64,000 nucleotides of DNA. It comes from Candidatus Poribacteria bacterium (GTDB taxonomy: Bacteria; Poribacteria; WGA-4E; WGA-3G). Positions 43,078 to 51,394 of the stretch are shown here, piece by piece. Location: NCBI GenBank assembly GCA_003635195.1, contig PYIY01000067.1, forward strand, positions 20,227 through 84,226, written 5' to 3'. A program made the translations under genes and the position numbers. Below the pieces are notes generated by a model. That model was not told the origin of the DNA, did not search any database, and was given only the letters and a program-made list of their open reading frames with translations. The first letter of the stretch is position 1; every line of letters starts with the position of its first letter.

Positions 43078-44583
43078 CTACAACTCGTAATTTAGGTCGT
43101 GTAGTGCGGGATAAATCTGTGCGTATGCCTTCAACTTCTCATCGTACTGTTGTGCGAGTGCCTCACGCGGATAGTATACATCGCGTGGCGTGACTAACTG
43201 TTCAACGGCTGTTTCAATAGAATCGTACTTGCCTATCGCTGTGCCGGAAAGAATAGCGGTGCCGAGGCAGACTCCCTCTGATATATCCAGAGCGATGACC
43301 TTTTTGCCGAACATATCGGCTTTGAGTTGCAGCCACTTCTGAGATTTCGCGCCGCCACCGATGGCGCGCACCTCATTTATCACAACGCCTGCGTCTTGCA
43401 ACATAGCCAGATTTTGTTTAATCTCGTAACTGATGCCTTCCAATACCGCTTTGACGAGTTCACCCTTGGTTGTCGAAAGTGTTAATCCGACAATCGCTCC
43501 TTTCGATTCTAAATCAAGATAGGGTGTCCCTGACCCAGTAAAATGGGGTAGTACCATCGCTGTCCCCGGGGTATCGGGAATATCTTCTAACAGTATGTCA
43601 TAGACATCACGTCCTTCTGCGGCTGCCTGGGCAACTTCTGCTTGCGCGAGGGTATCTCTATACCAGCGTAGCACAACGCCACCACTTGATACGAAACCGA
43701 GTGTGACATACAATCCATCAACAACATGCGGATAACAGGCAAAGTTCCCGTCTATCATCTGTTGATTAATGACAGGTTCCGTGAAGGCGGGTGCGATACA
43801 TTCAACGGTGCCGGTTGCGTCCATGACTTCGCCACTCCGAATGATCCCTGCGCCTAATGCACCACAGGGTTGGTCGTGCCCACCGGTAACACAGACGACC
43901 CCATGCGGGAGACCGAGTTCGTCAGCGACCTTCGCACGCACTTCACCGATGACGGTGCCTGACGGTGCGGTCTCAGGAAAAAGCGTCGCGTCTACATCCG
44001 CCAAACCGAGCATTTTTTCTGACCAGCATTTGTCAATAATATCAAAAGCCATCGTGCGTGCTGCGAGGGAGTAGTCCACCACAGGCGGGATACCGAGTTT
44101 GAAGTAGACAAAATCTTCAAAACCGAGGAACTTCGATACCTGTCGGTAGATGTCAGGTTGATTTCGTTGTATCCAGATCAGTTTTGGAAGGGTATGGATA
44201 TCGCTTATCGGCATCCCGGTGATTTGCATCACCTCAAGCGGCGTTATGTGTTGCTTTAGTTCGTCACAGATGCCTGTTGTGCGCGCATCGAAAGTTGTAA
44301 TTGCGTTCGCTAAGATCTGTCCGTCTGCGGATACTGGTGTTACGGCTTCACCTTGCGAGGCGACACTGATTGCTTCAATAGGCTCGGATTTTGTTTCTGT
44401 TGCAACCTGCTGAATGCCAGTAGCGATGTTTTCCCAGACGACATTCGCTTCGAGTTCAGACCAACCGGGTTGCGGATGCGTCAACGGATATTCGCCATAC
44501 GCCTGTGCGAGCAGCGTCCCGTCCTCACGAAATGCGATGACTTTGCACCCTGTCGTACCAACATCAATCCCCAAAAGACTCAT
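43078..44583 (-). CDS. xylB: Xylulokinase / FGGY carbohydrate kinase
   Basis: This 501-residue FGGY kinase has the ATP loop LLGIDVGTTGCKVIAF, then HPQPGWSELEANVVW, VCVTGGHDQPCGALGAGI and the C-terminal AIGGGAKSQKWLQLKADMFG. Length and motif order fit D-xylulokinase, although related substrates cannot be excluded. ATG 44583 is supported by AAGGAG upstream, and a promoter lies within 60 bases. It is the first gene of a kinase-kinase-isomerase operon. A XylA-like protein is encoded at 12382-13434. Confidence 0.85.
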   Translation of the reverse strand: MSLLGIDVGTTGCKVIAFREDGTLLAQAYGEYPLTHPQPGWSELEANVVWENIATGIQQVATETKSEPIEAISVASQGEAVTPVSADGQILANAITTFDARTTGICDELKQHITPLEVMQITGMPISDIHTLPKLIWIQRNQPDIYRQVSKFLGFEDFVYFKLGIPPVVDYSLAARTMAFDIIDKCWSEKMLGLADVDATLFPETAPSGTVIGEVRAKVADELGLPHGVVCVTGGHDQPCGALGAGIIRSGEVMDATGTVECIAPAFTEPVINQQMIDGNFACYPHVVDGLYVTLGFVSSGGVVLRWYRDTLAQAEVAQAAAEGRDVYDILLEDIPDTPGTAMVLPHFTGSGTPYLDLESKGAIVGLTLSTTKGELVKAVLEGISYEIKQNLAMLQDAGVVINEVRAIGGGAKSQKWLQLKADMFGKKVIALDISEGVCLGTAILSGTAIGKYDSIETAVEQLVTPRDVYYPREALAQQYDEKLKAYAQIYPALHDLNYEL

Positions 44584-44616
44584 TGTTCTGTTTTCTCCTT
44601 GATACAAGATGTGATT

Positions 44617-44645
44617 ATAATACAACAGGTTACAAATTAATTCAA
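44617..44645 (-). promoter_or_regulatory. Sigma-70-like promoter for the xylulokinase operon
   Basis: On the minus strand TTGAAT (44645-44640) and TATTAT (44622-44617) are 17 bases apart, ending 34 bases before the xylulokinase ATG. Confidence 0.6.
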
Positions 44646-44837
44646 GATTTGGTTTTTTGGTTGGTTGATATTAACCCCCTAAATGACTAATGAACGTGCG
44701 GCGTAAGTCCTAAATATTTGGAAAAATTCCAGTGCGCTTTCGCTCCAAAAAGTTACCAACCCGTCCGAAAAGTTACCAAATGGTAACTTTTTTCGTTTTT
44801 TGGTAATTTTCTCAATTTGGCTGTAAACTCAGCCATT

Positions 44838-44860
44838 GTAAGGGTTTAGAGACATTTTTT
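44838..44860 (+). repeat. Direct repeat left of the small unknown gene
   Basis: This 23-base sequence, GTAAGGGTTTAGAGAC followed by A-T6, matches 45570-45592 at 20 of 23 positions in the same orientation. The two copies bracket the small gene at 44909-45352. Confidence 0.6.
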
Positions 44861-44881
44861 GTGCGATCCTTTGCGGCAAAA

Positions 44882-44907
44882 AATGTTACCAAGGGAAGTG
44901 TAACATT
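44882..44907 (-). terminator. Terminator-like hairpin of the small unknown gene
   Basis: Immediately after the TGA at 44909, the minus strand forms AAATGTTAC...GTAACATTT with a loop of about nine bases, followed by a run of Ts. The stem is AT-rich but well placed. Confidence 0.55.
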
Positions 44908-44908
44908 T

Positions 44909-45352
44909 TCAGATTTTTATTTTCAGCGTTATATTATTTAACCCTGTCTTCTCTAAATCTGCTTCCAGTCGTGCAATATAGTCCGCGGTCAGGCGTTCCA
45001 CCGCCTGATTCAGGGTCTCAACTATCCAGACAGCCAAATCGCTGAGCGTCTCATATTGGGCTGCATTGAAACGATATGTCTCGCCATTAATGACGATTTC
45101 CAGCGGTCCGCTACTGTCAGCATTTTCCAAAGAGAACGCTTCTGGAGATGGAATACCTATTGCCTCCGCGTTAGTTTCCCCAAACAGTGTCACTGCATCG
45201 CGTATGTATGCCTCAATCTGATAGGCATCGGAACCTTCGTCAGCAGCGCGGACGATTGCATCCGTGACAATATTCATCGGAATGTGTAGGTCGGTTCCCA
45301 TCCAATCTCTTGTTACAAGGTATTCTGTTCCGCGCCATGTATAAATCGCCAT
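44909..45352 (-). CDS. Small protein of unknown function
   Basis: This 147-residue soluble protein matches no family I recognise. It opens MAIYTWRGTEYLVTRDWMGTDLHIP, has a helical middle (VTDAIVRAADEGSDAYQIEAYIRDAVTLFGE), a beta pair around EIVINGETYRFNAAQYETL, and a final helix ending in a short strand. No signal peptide or membrane segment is present. The ATG is supported by AAAGGAG. The gene is framed by GTTACA palindromes and a 23-base direct repeat on both sides, an arrangement that may reflect self-regulation or a small mobile unit. Confidence 0.65.
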   Translation of the reverse strand: MAIYTWRGTEYLVTRDWMGTDLHIPMNIVTDAIVRAADEGSDAYQIEAYIRDAVTLFGETNAEAIGIPSPEAFSLENADSSGPLEIVINGETYRFNAAQYETLSDLAVWIVETLNQAVERLTADYIARLEADLEKTGLNNITLKIKI

Positions 45353-45510
45353 TTTTTTATCTCCTTTTCTAAAATGTTCGTGCCAAGTTGTATCTTGCCG
45401 GGGATCCGAGACAGTTACCGAGACATCTGGGAAAACTGTTCTGTTAACATGCCGACATTCACAAAGTGGATTGGTATAGGCAAAAAGACTGTCTGCAACG
45501 TTAGTCTTAA

Positions 45511-45534
45511 AAATGTTACACTAGTGTAACATTT
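45511..45534. promoter_or_regulatory. 24-base perfect palindrome, possible operator
   Basis: The half-site is AAATGTTACACT, with its exact reverse complement following with no spacer. It lies about 160 bases upstream of the small unknown gene. The same AAATGTTAC half-site makes the hairpin directly after that gene. Confidence 0.5.
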
Positions 45535-45569
45535 AGTGTGCAGAGCAGTCGCCAGAGAACTGAGTAGCT

Positions 45570-45592
45570 GCAAGGGTTCAGAGACGTTTTTT
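45570..45592 (+). repeat. Direct repeat right of the small unknown gene
   Basis: GCAAGGGTTCAGAGAC followed by G-T6 is the second copy of the repeat at 44838-44860, with three differences. Confidence 0.6.
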
Positions 45593-45978
45593 TCTCATCT
45601 TCCATTTTGAAAAAAAAAAGATTGAAGTGTTACACCCCCAGAGGAACTGACGAATTTAGAACGTGTCTAAAGAGAAGGGAGTCTGCTTTTGAGAGACGGA
45701 TATTCTTCTCGCAAAACTTTGGAAGTATAACTTTTGATGTTTGCGTTACAAGTTAACCAATAGTACACAAAACCTGCAAATATGTAGAGACGGTGTATTT
45801 TTCTCTGTTTAGACAACTAATTTTTGTTAATTTTCATTTACATTATTTATGATAACATATATAATTAAGAAAAGCAAATTAATTCTTACTAAAGTTTGGA
45901 CAATTTTTTCCGGAATAGACATGCTGCTTCTGCGGGGCTGAGCGGCGTGGGCAGTGGCGTTTCTATAGATATACTGAA

Positions 45979-46124
45979 GAAATCCGCAGAAATCCGCAGA
46001 AATCCGCAGAAACACCCAAGCAAAGACCCCTATCAAAGACCCCAAGCAATACGCAGAAATACGCAGAAACGCCCAAGCAATACGCAGAAATACCCAAGCA
46101 AAAACACCCCAAGCAAAAACACCC
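45979..46124 (+). repeat. Short-period degenerate tandem repeats
   Basis: AATCCGCAGA occurs three times in a row (45981-46010), then two CAAAGACCCC units, then CAAGCAATACGCAGAAATACG arranged twice, and two CAAGCAAAAACACCC units. All share CAAGC, CGCAGAAA and ACCCC words, suggesting stepwise slippage from a common unit. Confidence 0.7.
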
Positions 46125-46276
46125 TACGGGGCCGCGAATCCGGGCATCCACGTCTGTTTTTCTCTGGGTTGCGTTTGTCTAAGAAACTTAGAGAAAAAAT
46201 CAGAGAGGCGTTGAAAATCCGGCATGAACCTAACCGCAATTGTCCAAACTATAGTATAAATAGCCCTGAAAGAAAG

Positions 46277-46306
46277 TTGACAAAATATGGGGTTTTAAAG
46301 TACAAT
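46277..46306 (+). promoter_or_regulatory. Sigma-70-like promoter for the PhyH gene
   Basis: TTGACA (46277-46282) and TACAAT (46301-46306) are separated by 18 bases, with the ATG 65 bases downstream. Confidence 0.7.
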
Positions 46307-46370
46307 TTAGAATAACCAACATTTTCTGGCACTTAGGCGCAGACAATTCAATAGCAATAAGGAGATTGAC

Positions 46371-47153
46371 ATGCTAACGCAAGAACAGGTCGACTTTTAC
46401 AATGAGAACGGTTATCTCAAGGTTGACCAACTTTTCACACCAGAGGAGACGAAAGAACTGGCATCCGAAATGGTGCAGATTATTAATAACTGGGGACAGG
46501 AGACAATCGGCTGGCCGGGCCCTTGGCGTACCCGCTACCTTGAAGAAGAAGATCAGCAGACGACGAAGGCAGTCTTTATGCACAATCCGCACTTCTACTC
46601 GGCTACATGGGGGAGAGTCATCTTTCACGAACGGTTGACAGGTGCTGTGCAATCACTTATCGGTGATACGATCCAGTGGCATCATACGGTCCTCCATGCG
46701 AAGCCGCCGGAAAAAGGTACACCATTCCCGATGCATCAGGATTATCCATTCTACCCGCACGACGGTCTCGACTTTGTTGATTGCCTCGTCCATCTGGATG
46801 ATGCCCCGTTTGAAAGCGGCGCGCTGCGGGTTGTTCCGGGTAGCCATAAAGAGGGACCTCGAGAACATATCACAGGTGAAGGGACTGCTCCGCATCTGCC
46901 GACTGATAAATTCCATCCAGATTTCATTGACTCTATTCCGATACCGGCGAAAGCGGGTGATGTCATTTTCTTCAGTTACTGCCTGATCCACTGGTCGGAA
47001 GTCAATAGGACAGATCAATGGCGGAAAGCCGTTCGATTCGGGTATCATACGCCAGAGATGCGTCCCGTTGGTCGTGCTCCAGAAGAACCCTACAACAACA
47101 TTATGGCAGGTGGGTTTAAAGTGAACCCGACATCTGGAGAATTAATGGCTTAG
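46371..47153 (+). CDS. Phytanoyl-CoA dioxygenase-family Fe(II)/2-oxoglutarate oxygenase
   Basis: This 260-residue protein belongs to the PhyH family of iron- and 2-oxoglutarate-dependent hydroxylases. It starts with the family opening LTQEQVDFYNENGYLKVDQLF. It has the H-x-D in FPMHQDYPFYP, the LRVVPGSHKEG motif, the distal His in CLIHWSEVNRT and an Arg for oxoglutarate in WRKAVRFGY. AAGGAG precedes the ATG and a consensus promoter lies upstream. It stands apart from a second member at 61348-62166. The substrate is unknown. Confidence 0.93.
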   Translation: MLTQEQVDFYNENGYLKVDQLFTPEETKELASEMVQIINNWGQETIGWPGPWRTRYLEEEDQQTTKAVFMHNPHFYSATWGRVIFHERLTGAVQSLIGDTIQWHHTVLHAKPPEKGTPFPMHQDYPFYPHDGLDFVDCLVHLDDAPFESGALRVVPGSHKEGPREHITGEGTAPHLPTDKFHPDFIDSIPIPAKAGDVIFFSYCLIHWSEVNRTDQWRKAVRFGYHTPEMRPVGRAPEEPYNNIMAGGFKVNPTSGELMA

Positions 47154-47223
47154 AACAGATAAAGTTAGAACCTTACCTACCAAAAGGCTATGGCGAGGTT
47201 TCAAGCCTCGCCAGCAAAATGTA

Positions 47224-48513
47224 ATGTCTCATATTTTCACAAAACGCCTCTTTCCTCTTTTCGTGATAGGCGCGTGTCTGGTTTGCGCAACGCAGGCGTT
47301 TGCCCAAGAGCCTTCGCTCGCTGAACAAATATTTCAAGAATACCAAGAACTCCTACAACGAGAAGATGTCCAAGAGGTATTGCCAGCAGTTCTGATTGAA
47401 CTCAAGAAACCAAAAAACCAACCGCTTTTAACGCCTGCGACTATAGACGCAGTACTGGATGACCCGGAAATTCTCAAGACACTTATACCGGATATCAGCG
47501 ATGAATTTATAACGTTGTTAAAAGAGGATACTGACATCCAAATGATGCTTAGAGATCCTAATGTTCAAACGTTACTCCAAGATAGCGAAGCGGTTGATGA
47601 ACTTGCCAGTCTACTTGAAGTAGAACCATTCATACTCGCGCCACTGATTTTTGACAGGTATCAAATGCTTTTTCAACGCGAGGATATTCGGGAGCTGCTG
47701 CCTGATGTTCTCATCATACTCAAGGCTCCGGAAACGCAGAAACTATTGCAACCTGCTACAATCAAATTGGTAGCAGAGGACCCAGACTTATTGAAAACAC
47801 TTGTTCCAGAAATCGAGGATAGATTCATAATACTTCTTAAGGAAGACGCGGCGGTTAAGGTGTTGATTAATGATCCGGATCTTCATACGTTACTCCAGAA
47901 CCCCGCGGAAATTGATGAACTTGCGAGACTCCTCAGCGTCGAACCCCCGTTAATTGTTGTCAGTGTAGTGCCTGCCTCGATGGAATCCCCTGGTATGGGT
48001 GAACAGTTTAGTATTACCGTCGATATTGCTAACGCTCAAAATGTAGCGGGGTATGAGCTATCACTCCATTTTGATTCGGAAGCACTTCAGTATATCTCAT
48101 GGGAGCAGGGGACTTACCTTTCTGGGGAGATTTTTGTCATTCCTACAACGATTAAGGAGAACCAGGTAACTTTCGCATCGACAGCCCGCACGGCAGCAGA
48201 TGCTACACAAGGCACCTTATTGACAATAACGTTTAAAGTGGTTGCCGTAAAAGCATCGACGCTTTCGTTAAGTAATGTCATCCTTTCGAGTGGTATAGGA
48301 ACAAAACTTCTTGTGACGACCGAAGATGGTGAAATTGTTGAACCGCCAACACCGCCGTGGGATGTTAACAAAGATGGTGTTATCAATATTCTGGATTTGA
48401 CCTTGGTGGCAGCGAATTTTGGGGAGACGGGCCCTACACCTGCCGATGTTAATGGAGACAATATAGTGAATATCTTAGATTTAACACTGGTTGCAATCCA
48501 TTTCGGGGAATAA
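47224..48513 (+). CDS. Secreted protein with duplicated N-terminal repeat, cohesin and dockerin
   Basis: This is a 429-residue exported protein with a signal peptide (1-27). Two homologous segments of about 105 residues follow: the first from EPSLAEQIFQEYQELLQREDVQEVLPAVLIELKK, the second from EPFILAPLIFDRYQMLFQREDIRELLPDVLIILKA. Next come a cohesin-like domain (VVSVVPASMESPGMGEQFSITVDIANAQNVAGYELSLHFD...) and a C-terminal dockerin pair (DVNKDGVINILDLTLVAANFG and DVNGDNIVNILDLTLVAIHFG). No ribosome site is obvious. A bidirectional terminator follows. Cohesin and dockerin in one chain would allow self-assembly or chain formation with the metzincin at 18574-22146 (inference). Confidence 0.85.
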   Translation: MSHIFTKRLFPLFVIGACLVCATQAFAQEPSLAEQIFQEYQELLQREDVQEVLPAVLIELKKPKNQPLLTPATIDAVLDDPEILKTLIPDISDEFITLLKEDTDIQMMLRDPNVQTLLQDSEAVDELASLLEVEPFILAPLIFDRYQMLFQREDIRELLPDVLIILKAPETQKLLQPATIKLVAEDPDLLKTLVPEIEDRFIILLKEDAAVKVLINDPDLHTLLQNPAEIDELARLLSVEPPLIVVSVVPASMESPGMGEQFSITVDIANAQNVAGYELSLHFDSEALQYISWEQGTYLSGEIFVIPTTIKENQVTFASTARTAADATQGTLLTITFKVVAVKASTLSLSNVILSSGIGTKLLVTTEDGEIVEPPTPPWDVNKDGVINILDLTLVAANFGETGPTPADVNGDNIVNILDLTLVAIHFGE

Positions 48514-48541
48514 GATAAAGGATTTTAGGAATAAAAAAAGG

Positions 48542-48568
48542 AGGGGTAGGTTTTCACCTACCCCTTTT
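48542..48568. terminator. Bidirectional intrinsic terminator
   Basis: A 10-bp stem AGGGGTAGGT/ACCTACCCCT with a TTTC loop is followed by Ts on the plus strand and by seven Ts on the minus strand (48540-48534). It separates the convergent cohesin-dockerin and LamG genes. Confidence 0.85.
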
Positions 48569-48575
48569 AAAGTGA

Positions 48576-49403
48576 TCAGCGACGTTTCACGTTGCCCCAG
48601 GTGGTTGTAAGTTTACCTCCCGGCTGAACTGCCAATCCGCCAATTGTTTTCATAGCAAGATTCATCTCATTAATATCAATGACGCGGTCCCACATATAAA
48701 CCTCAGCAATAACGGCATTTAGCCACTGCCCATCTTCACGATGTGCGATGAATACAGGACGTTCGCCTGCTTCGCAGGGACCGTTGCCGTTATCATCGGC
48801 TTGTGCGACGGGGTCTTTTTTCCCATTAACGTAAACGCGGACGCCTTCTTTCAACTTAAACGTGCCGCATTGGTGGATCCATTTGCCTTGTGGCGCAGTT
48901 CCGCCTGTGCTGGGTTCTGAGACGCCTGCACCCGGACATGTCCAGACGGACATCCCTGCTCCGAAGTTGTCGTAGATATAGAGCGCGAATTCCCACTGTC
49001 CACCGGCACCTTTCATGACGATGGGTTGGCGGCTTTGTCCGTGGGCATCGGTCCCGACCTTCAGCGGTTTCACCCACGCACAGATCGTGATCCCCTTTTT
49101 AGCGTTGAAATGCGAATCGATGTCCTTCCCTTGCCCCGCCATGTCAATCTTGACGTAGGTTGATTTTCCATCGAATTCCATGACTCTTCGGAGATCGTCG
49201 TGCTTAGCATCCACCCATTTCGGTGCGGTTTTACTAAGTTCGGTGTCAAAATCGTTAGGCCCGTGATCGGCAACCTTTTGTCCCGCTCCTTCGTTGAGTG
49301 GCAGATACATCCAAAGTCCATTCTCAATATCGGCAGCATTCACGAGCAGGGTTGATACAGAGAACATTACTATTAATACTGTGGAAAGTATAATTTGACG
49401 CAT
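48576..49403 (-). CDS. Secreted LamG-like lectin-fold protein (paralogue 1) with C-terminal TTWG tag
   Basis: This 275-residue exported protein has a signal peptide (1-23) followed by a concanavalin/LamG-type domain (GLWMYLPLNEGAGQKVADHGPN, VMEFDGKSTYVKID, ITICAWVKPLKVG, GKWIHQCGTFKLKEGVRVYVNGKKD, AVIAEVYMWDRVIDINEMNLAM). It ends in VQPGGKLTTTWGNVKRR. The same K-L-x-T-T-W-G-x-x-K ending closes its neighbour and two unrelated CBM9-like proteins, so it may be a sorting or anchoring signal. AAAGGAGG precedes the ATG. The gene at 49431 is a near-identical tandem duplicate. It probably binds carbohydrate or surface material. Confidence 0.87.
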   Translation of the reverse strand: MRQIILSTVLIVMFSVSTLLVNAADIENGLWMYLPLNEGAGQKVADHGPNDFDTELSKTAPKWVDAKHDDLRRVMEFDGKSTYVKIDMAGQGKDIDSHFNAKKGITICAWVKPLKVGTDAHGQSRQPIVMKGAGGQWEFALYIYDNFGAGMSVWTCPGAGVSEPSTGGTAPQGKWIHQCGTFKLKEGVRVYVNGKKDPVAQADDNGNGPCEAGERPVFIAHREDGQWLNAVIAEVYMWDRVIDINEMNLAMKTIGGLAVQPGGKLTTTWGNVKRR

Positions 49404-49430
49404 TTTTCCTCCTTTGGCGTTATAATTGGG

Positions 49431-50261
49431 TTAGCGGCGTTTTATGTTGCCCCAAGTGGTTGTGAGCTTACCTCCGGGTTGAACGGGTGTCAGTCCACCT
49501 GTTGTATTCATGGCAAGATTCATTTCATCATTATCAATGACGCGTTCCCAGATGTAAACTTCAGCGATGGTGGCATTTAGCCACTGCCCATCCTCACGGT
49601 GTGCGATGAAGACAGGACGCTCGCCTGCATCGCAGGGCCCGCTGCCGTTGTCATCAGCTTGCGCAACCGGGTCTGCGTTTCCATCAATGTAAACGCGTAC
49701 GCCTTCTTCTAACTTAAATGTGCCGCATTGGTGGATCCATTCGCCTCGGGGTGCGGTGTCAGCGGTGCTCGGCTCTGAAACGCCTGAACCTGGACACGTC
49801 CAGACGGACATCCCGGCACCGAAGTTGTCGTAGATATAGAGGGCGAATTCCCACTGATTGGCGCCACCTTTCATAACGACAGGCTGACGGGTCTGCCCAT
49901 GGGCATCGGTTCCAACATTTAGCGGTTTGACCCAGGCACAAATCGTAAGTCCCTTTGTCGGGTCAAAATGTGAATCGATGTCCTTCCCTTGCCCCGCCAT
50001 ATCAATTTTGACATAGTTTGCCTTACCATCAAATTCCATCGCCTTTGCGAGGTCGCTATGGTCGGCATCCACCCATTTCGGAGCGGGGTCACTGAGTTCT
50101 GTTTCAAAATTGTTGGGACCGTGGTCGGTGACCTTTTCCCCCGCCCCTTCGTTTAGGGGTAAATACATCCAAAGTCCATCCTCAATATCTGCAGCATTCA
50201 CGAGAAAGGTTGATAGAGAGAACACGGCTATCAACATTGCGGTCAATAAAATCTGACGCAT
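49431..50261 (-). CDS. Secreted LamG-like lectin-fold protein (paralogue 2) with C-terminal TTWG tag
   Basis: This 276-residue tandem paralogue of the following gene has the same architecture: signal peptide, LamG fold (GLWMYLPLNEGAGEKVTDHGPN to ATIAEVYIWERVIDNDEMNLAM) and the ending VQPGGKLTTTWGNIKRR. The two proteins differ mainly by scattered substitutions and DNA identity is high throughout, so the duplication is fairly recent. GGAGG precedes the ATG, and 27 bases separate it from the next gene, so the pair is probably co-transcribed. Confidence 0.87.
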   Translation of the reverse strand: MRQILLTAMLIAVFSLSTFLVNAADIEDGLWMYLPLNEGAGEKVTDHGPNNFETELSDPAPKWVDADHSDLAKAMEFDGKANYVKIDMAGQGKDIDSHFDPTKGLTICAWVKPLNVGTDAHGQTRQPVVMKGGANQWEFALYIYDNFGAGMSVWTCPGSGVSEPSTADTAPRGEWIHQCGTFKLEEGVRVYIDGNADPVAQADDNGSGPCDAGERPVFIAHREDGQWLNATIAEVYIWERVIDNDEMNLAMNTTGGLTPVQPGGKLTTTWGNIKRR

Positions 50262-50590
50262 TTTTTTCCTCCTATGGAATTAGTGGACTTCCACAAACCC
50301 GCTTATGACCAGCCCTATTGAAAAGCCGTTCTTTTCAGAGGTGAACAAGAAATTGCGAGCGTAAGTCCTAAAAACAAATAGTTGTAAACGAACAGACTAA
50401 ACTGTTAAATTTAGACAGATTGTCAAGTAAATGGTTTCAGGTTTTCTGGAAAGTTTCGGAAACTTTTAAGCTGCAGATCATCGCTTGGAAATCGGCAGTG
50501 ATCTTGTTTCCGAACGTTGGAAATCGGGCTTACAAAGCCCCACAATTTATGAGATGGATTTTAAACGAATATGGACAAGTGAATGCAGTG
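50262..50590. other. Non-coding gap
   Basis: I see no gene between the LamG pair and the TPR lipoprotein. It contains an AGGACTTACG-type motif on the minus strand (50360-50369), a palindrome AAAGTTTC-G-GAAACTTT (50450-50466) and a small GGGCTT/AAGCCC hairpin near 50527-50541. The last two lie downstream of the TPR gene and may help end its transcript. Confidence 0.5.
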
Positions 50591-51394
50591 TTACTTTTGA
50601 CGCGCGGCACGTGCTTGAGCCACTCGCAGCAAGTTCTGCGTCTCAACCGATTCAGGGTTTAGTTGCAAAGATCGTTCAAAAGCCTTGATGGCTTCGGGGT
50701 ATGCGTCTTGCTTTGTATAGCAGACACCAAGTTCATGATACGCCATAGCACTTTTAGGCTGGATTTGTGTAACTGTAGTGAAGGCTTGCACGGCTTCCGA
50801 GAACTGCTCTGTCTCTCGATAGACATAACCGAGCTGCATGAGCGCATCGGCGAAGTTCGGTTGCAGGGTCATCGCCTGTTTGAGCGCGACTGTAGCTTCT
50901 GGCAACATGCCTTTATGCCTGTAAGCGAGACCAATCCCATAATGCGCGTAGATGAGCGTTGGATCGCGCGTGAGTGCCTTCTGGTATTCGGCGATAGCCT
51001 CATCAAGCCGTCCAGCCAATCCATAGACTCTGCCTAAATCGACGTAAGCCTCTGCTATATCAGGACGTAACTGGATAACACGCTTATACGCAACAACCGC
51101 TTCAGTAAGTTTTCCCCGCATGACGTACACTGTGCCTAAATTATGATGTGCCTGAATCAGCGTCGGCTTTATGTCAATCGCACGTTGGTAAGCCGATGCC
51201 GCTTCCTGGAGCCTACCAGCACGTTGGTAAGCCGTTCCGCGGTTATTATAGTCCTCTGCAGACAATGAGGCCGACGGTTTTGTGGATGTTGCGGTGGCAG
51301 TCTTTTCTTCTACAGGCGTGCTTGCGTTGTTTTGACAACCGCTAATCAACCCTAAAACTATGAGAGCGAGGCATCCACATACGCATAATCTCAT
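50591..51394 (-). CDS. TPR-repeat lipoprotein
   Basis: This 267-residue lipoprotein has a signal peptide and lipobox L-I-S-G-C (Cys about 20), a low-complexity Thr/Ser/Ala linker and about six to seven TPR units (AEDYNNRGTAYQRAGRLQEAASAYQRAIDIKP onwards) reaching nearly to the C-terminus. The ATG at 51394 is supported by AAGGAG and overlaps the stop of the upstream CRTAC1-like gene by four bases. Coupling to a secreted beta-propeller protein suggests they act together at the envelope, the TPR part as a binding scaffold. Confidence 0.88.
   Translation of the reverse strand: MRLCVCGCLALIVLGLISGCQNNASTPVEEKTATATSTKPSASLSAEDYNNRGTAYQRAGRLQEAASAYQRAIDIKPTLIQAHHNLGTVYVMRGKLTEAVVAYKRVIQLRPDIAEAYVDLGRVYGLAGRLDEAIAEYQKALTRDPTLIYAHYGIGLAYRHKGMLPEATVALKQAMTLQPNFADALMQLGYVYRETEQFSEAVQAFTTVTQIQPKSAMAYHELGVCYTKQDAYPEAIKAFERSLQLNPESVETQNLLRVAQARAARQK

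Larger units (their letters stand above)
44646..44908. other. Non-coding gap with repeats and hairpins
   Basis: No gene is seen between the xylulokinase promoter and the small unknown gene. The stretch holds an AGGACTTACG-type motif (inverted, 44702-44711), two GTTACCA units, an 11-bp inverted repeat AAAAGTTACCA/TGGTAACTTTT (44768-44791), a direct repeat at 44838-44860 shared with 45570-45592, and the terminator at 44882-44907. Confidence 0.6.
45353..46370. other. Long non-coding stretch of about 1 kb
   Basis: No convincing gene is seen. Going left to right it holds a 24-base palindrome (45511-45534), the right copy of a direct repeat (45570-45592), an A-rich run followed by GTGTTACAC (about 45610-45634), a very AT-rich segment (45820-45890), short-period tandem repeats (45979-46124) and a promoter (46277-46306) for the next gene. 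Open frames across the repeats have biased composition and no ribosome sites. Confidence 0.65.

Noticed and set aside
45979..46124. Possible CRISPR array
   Set aside because: Units are short, degenerate and adjacent, with no unique spacers of regular length and no cas genes in the window.
45827..46315. Overlapping open frames on both strands across the tandem repeats
   Set aside because: Their translations are dominated by the repeat composition, they lack ribosome sites and resemble no protein family.
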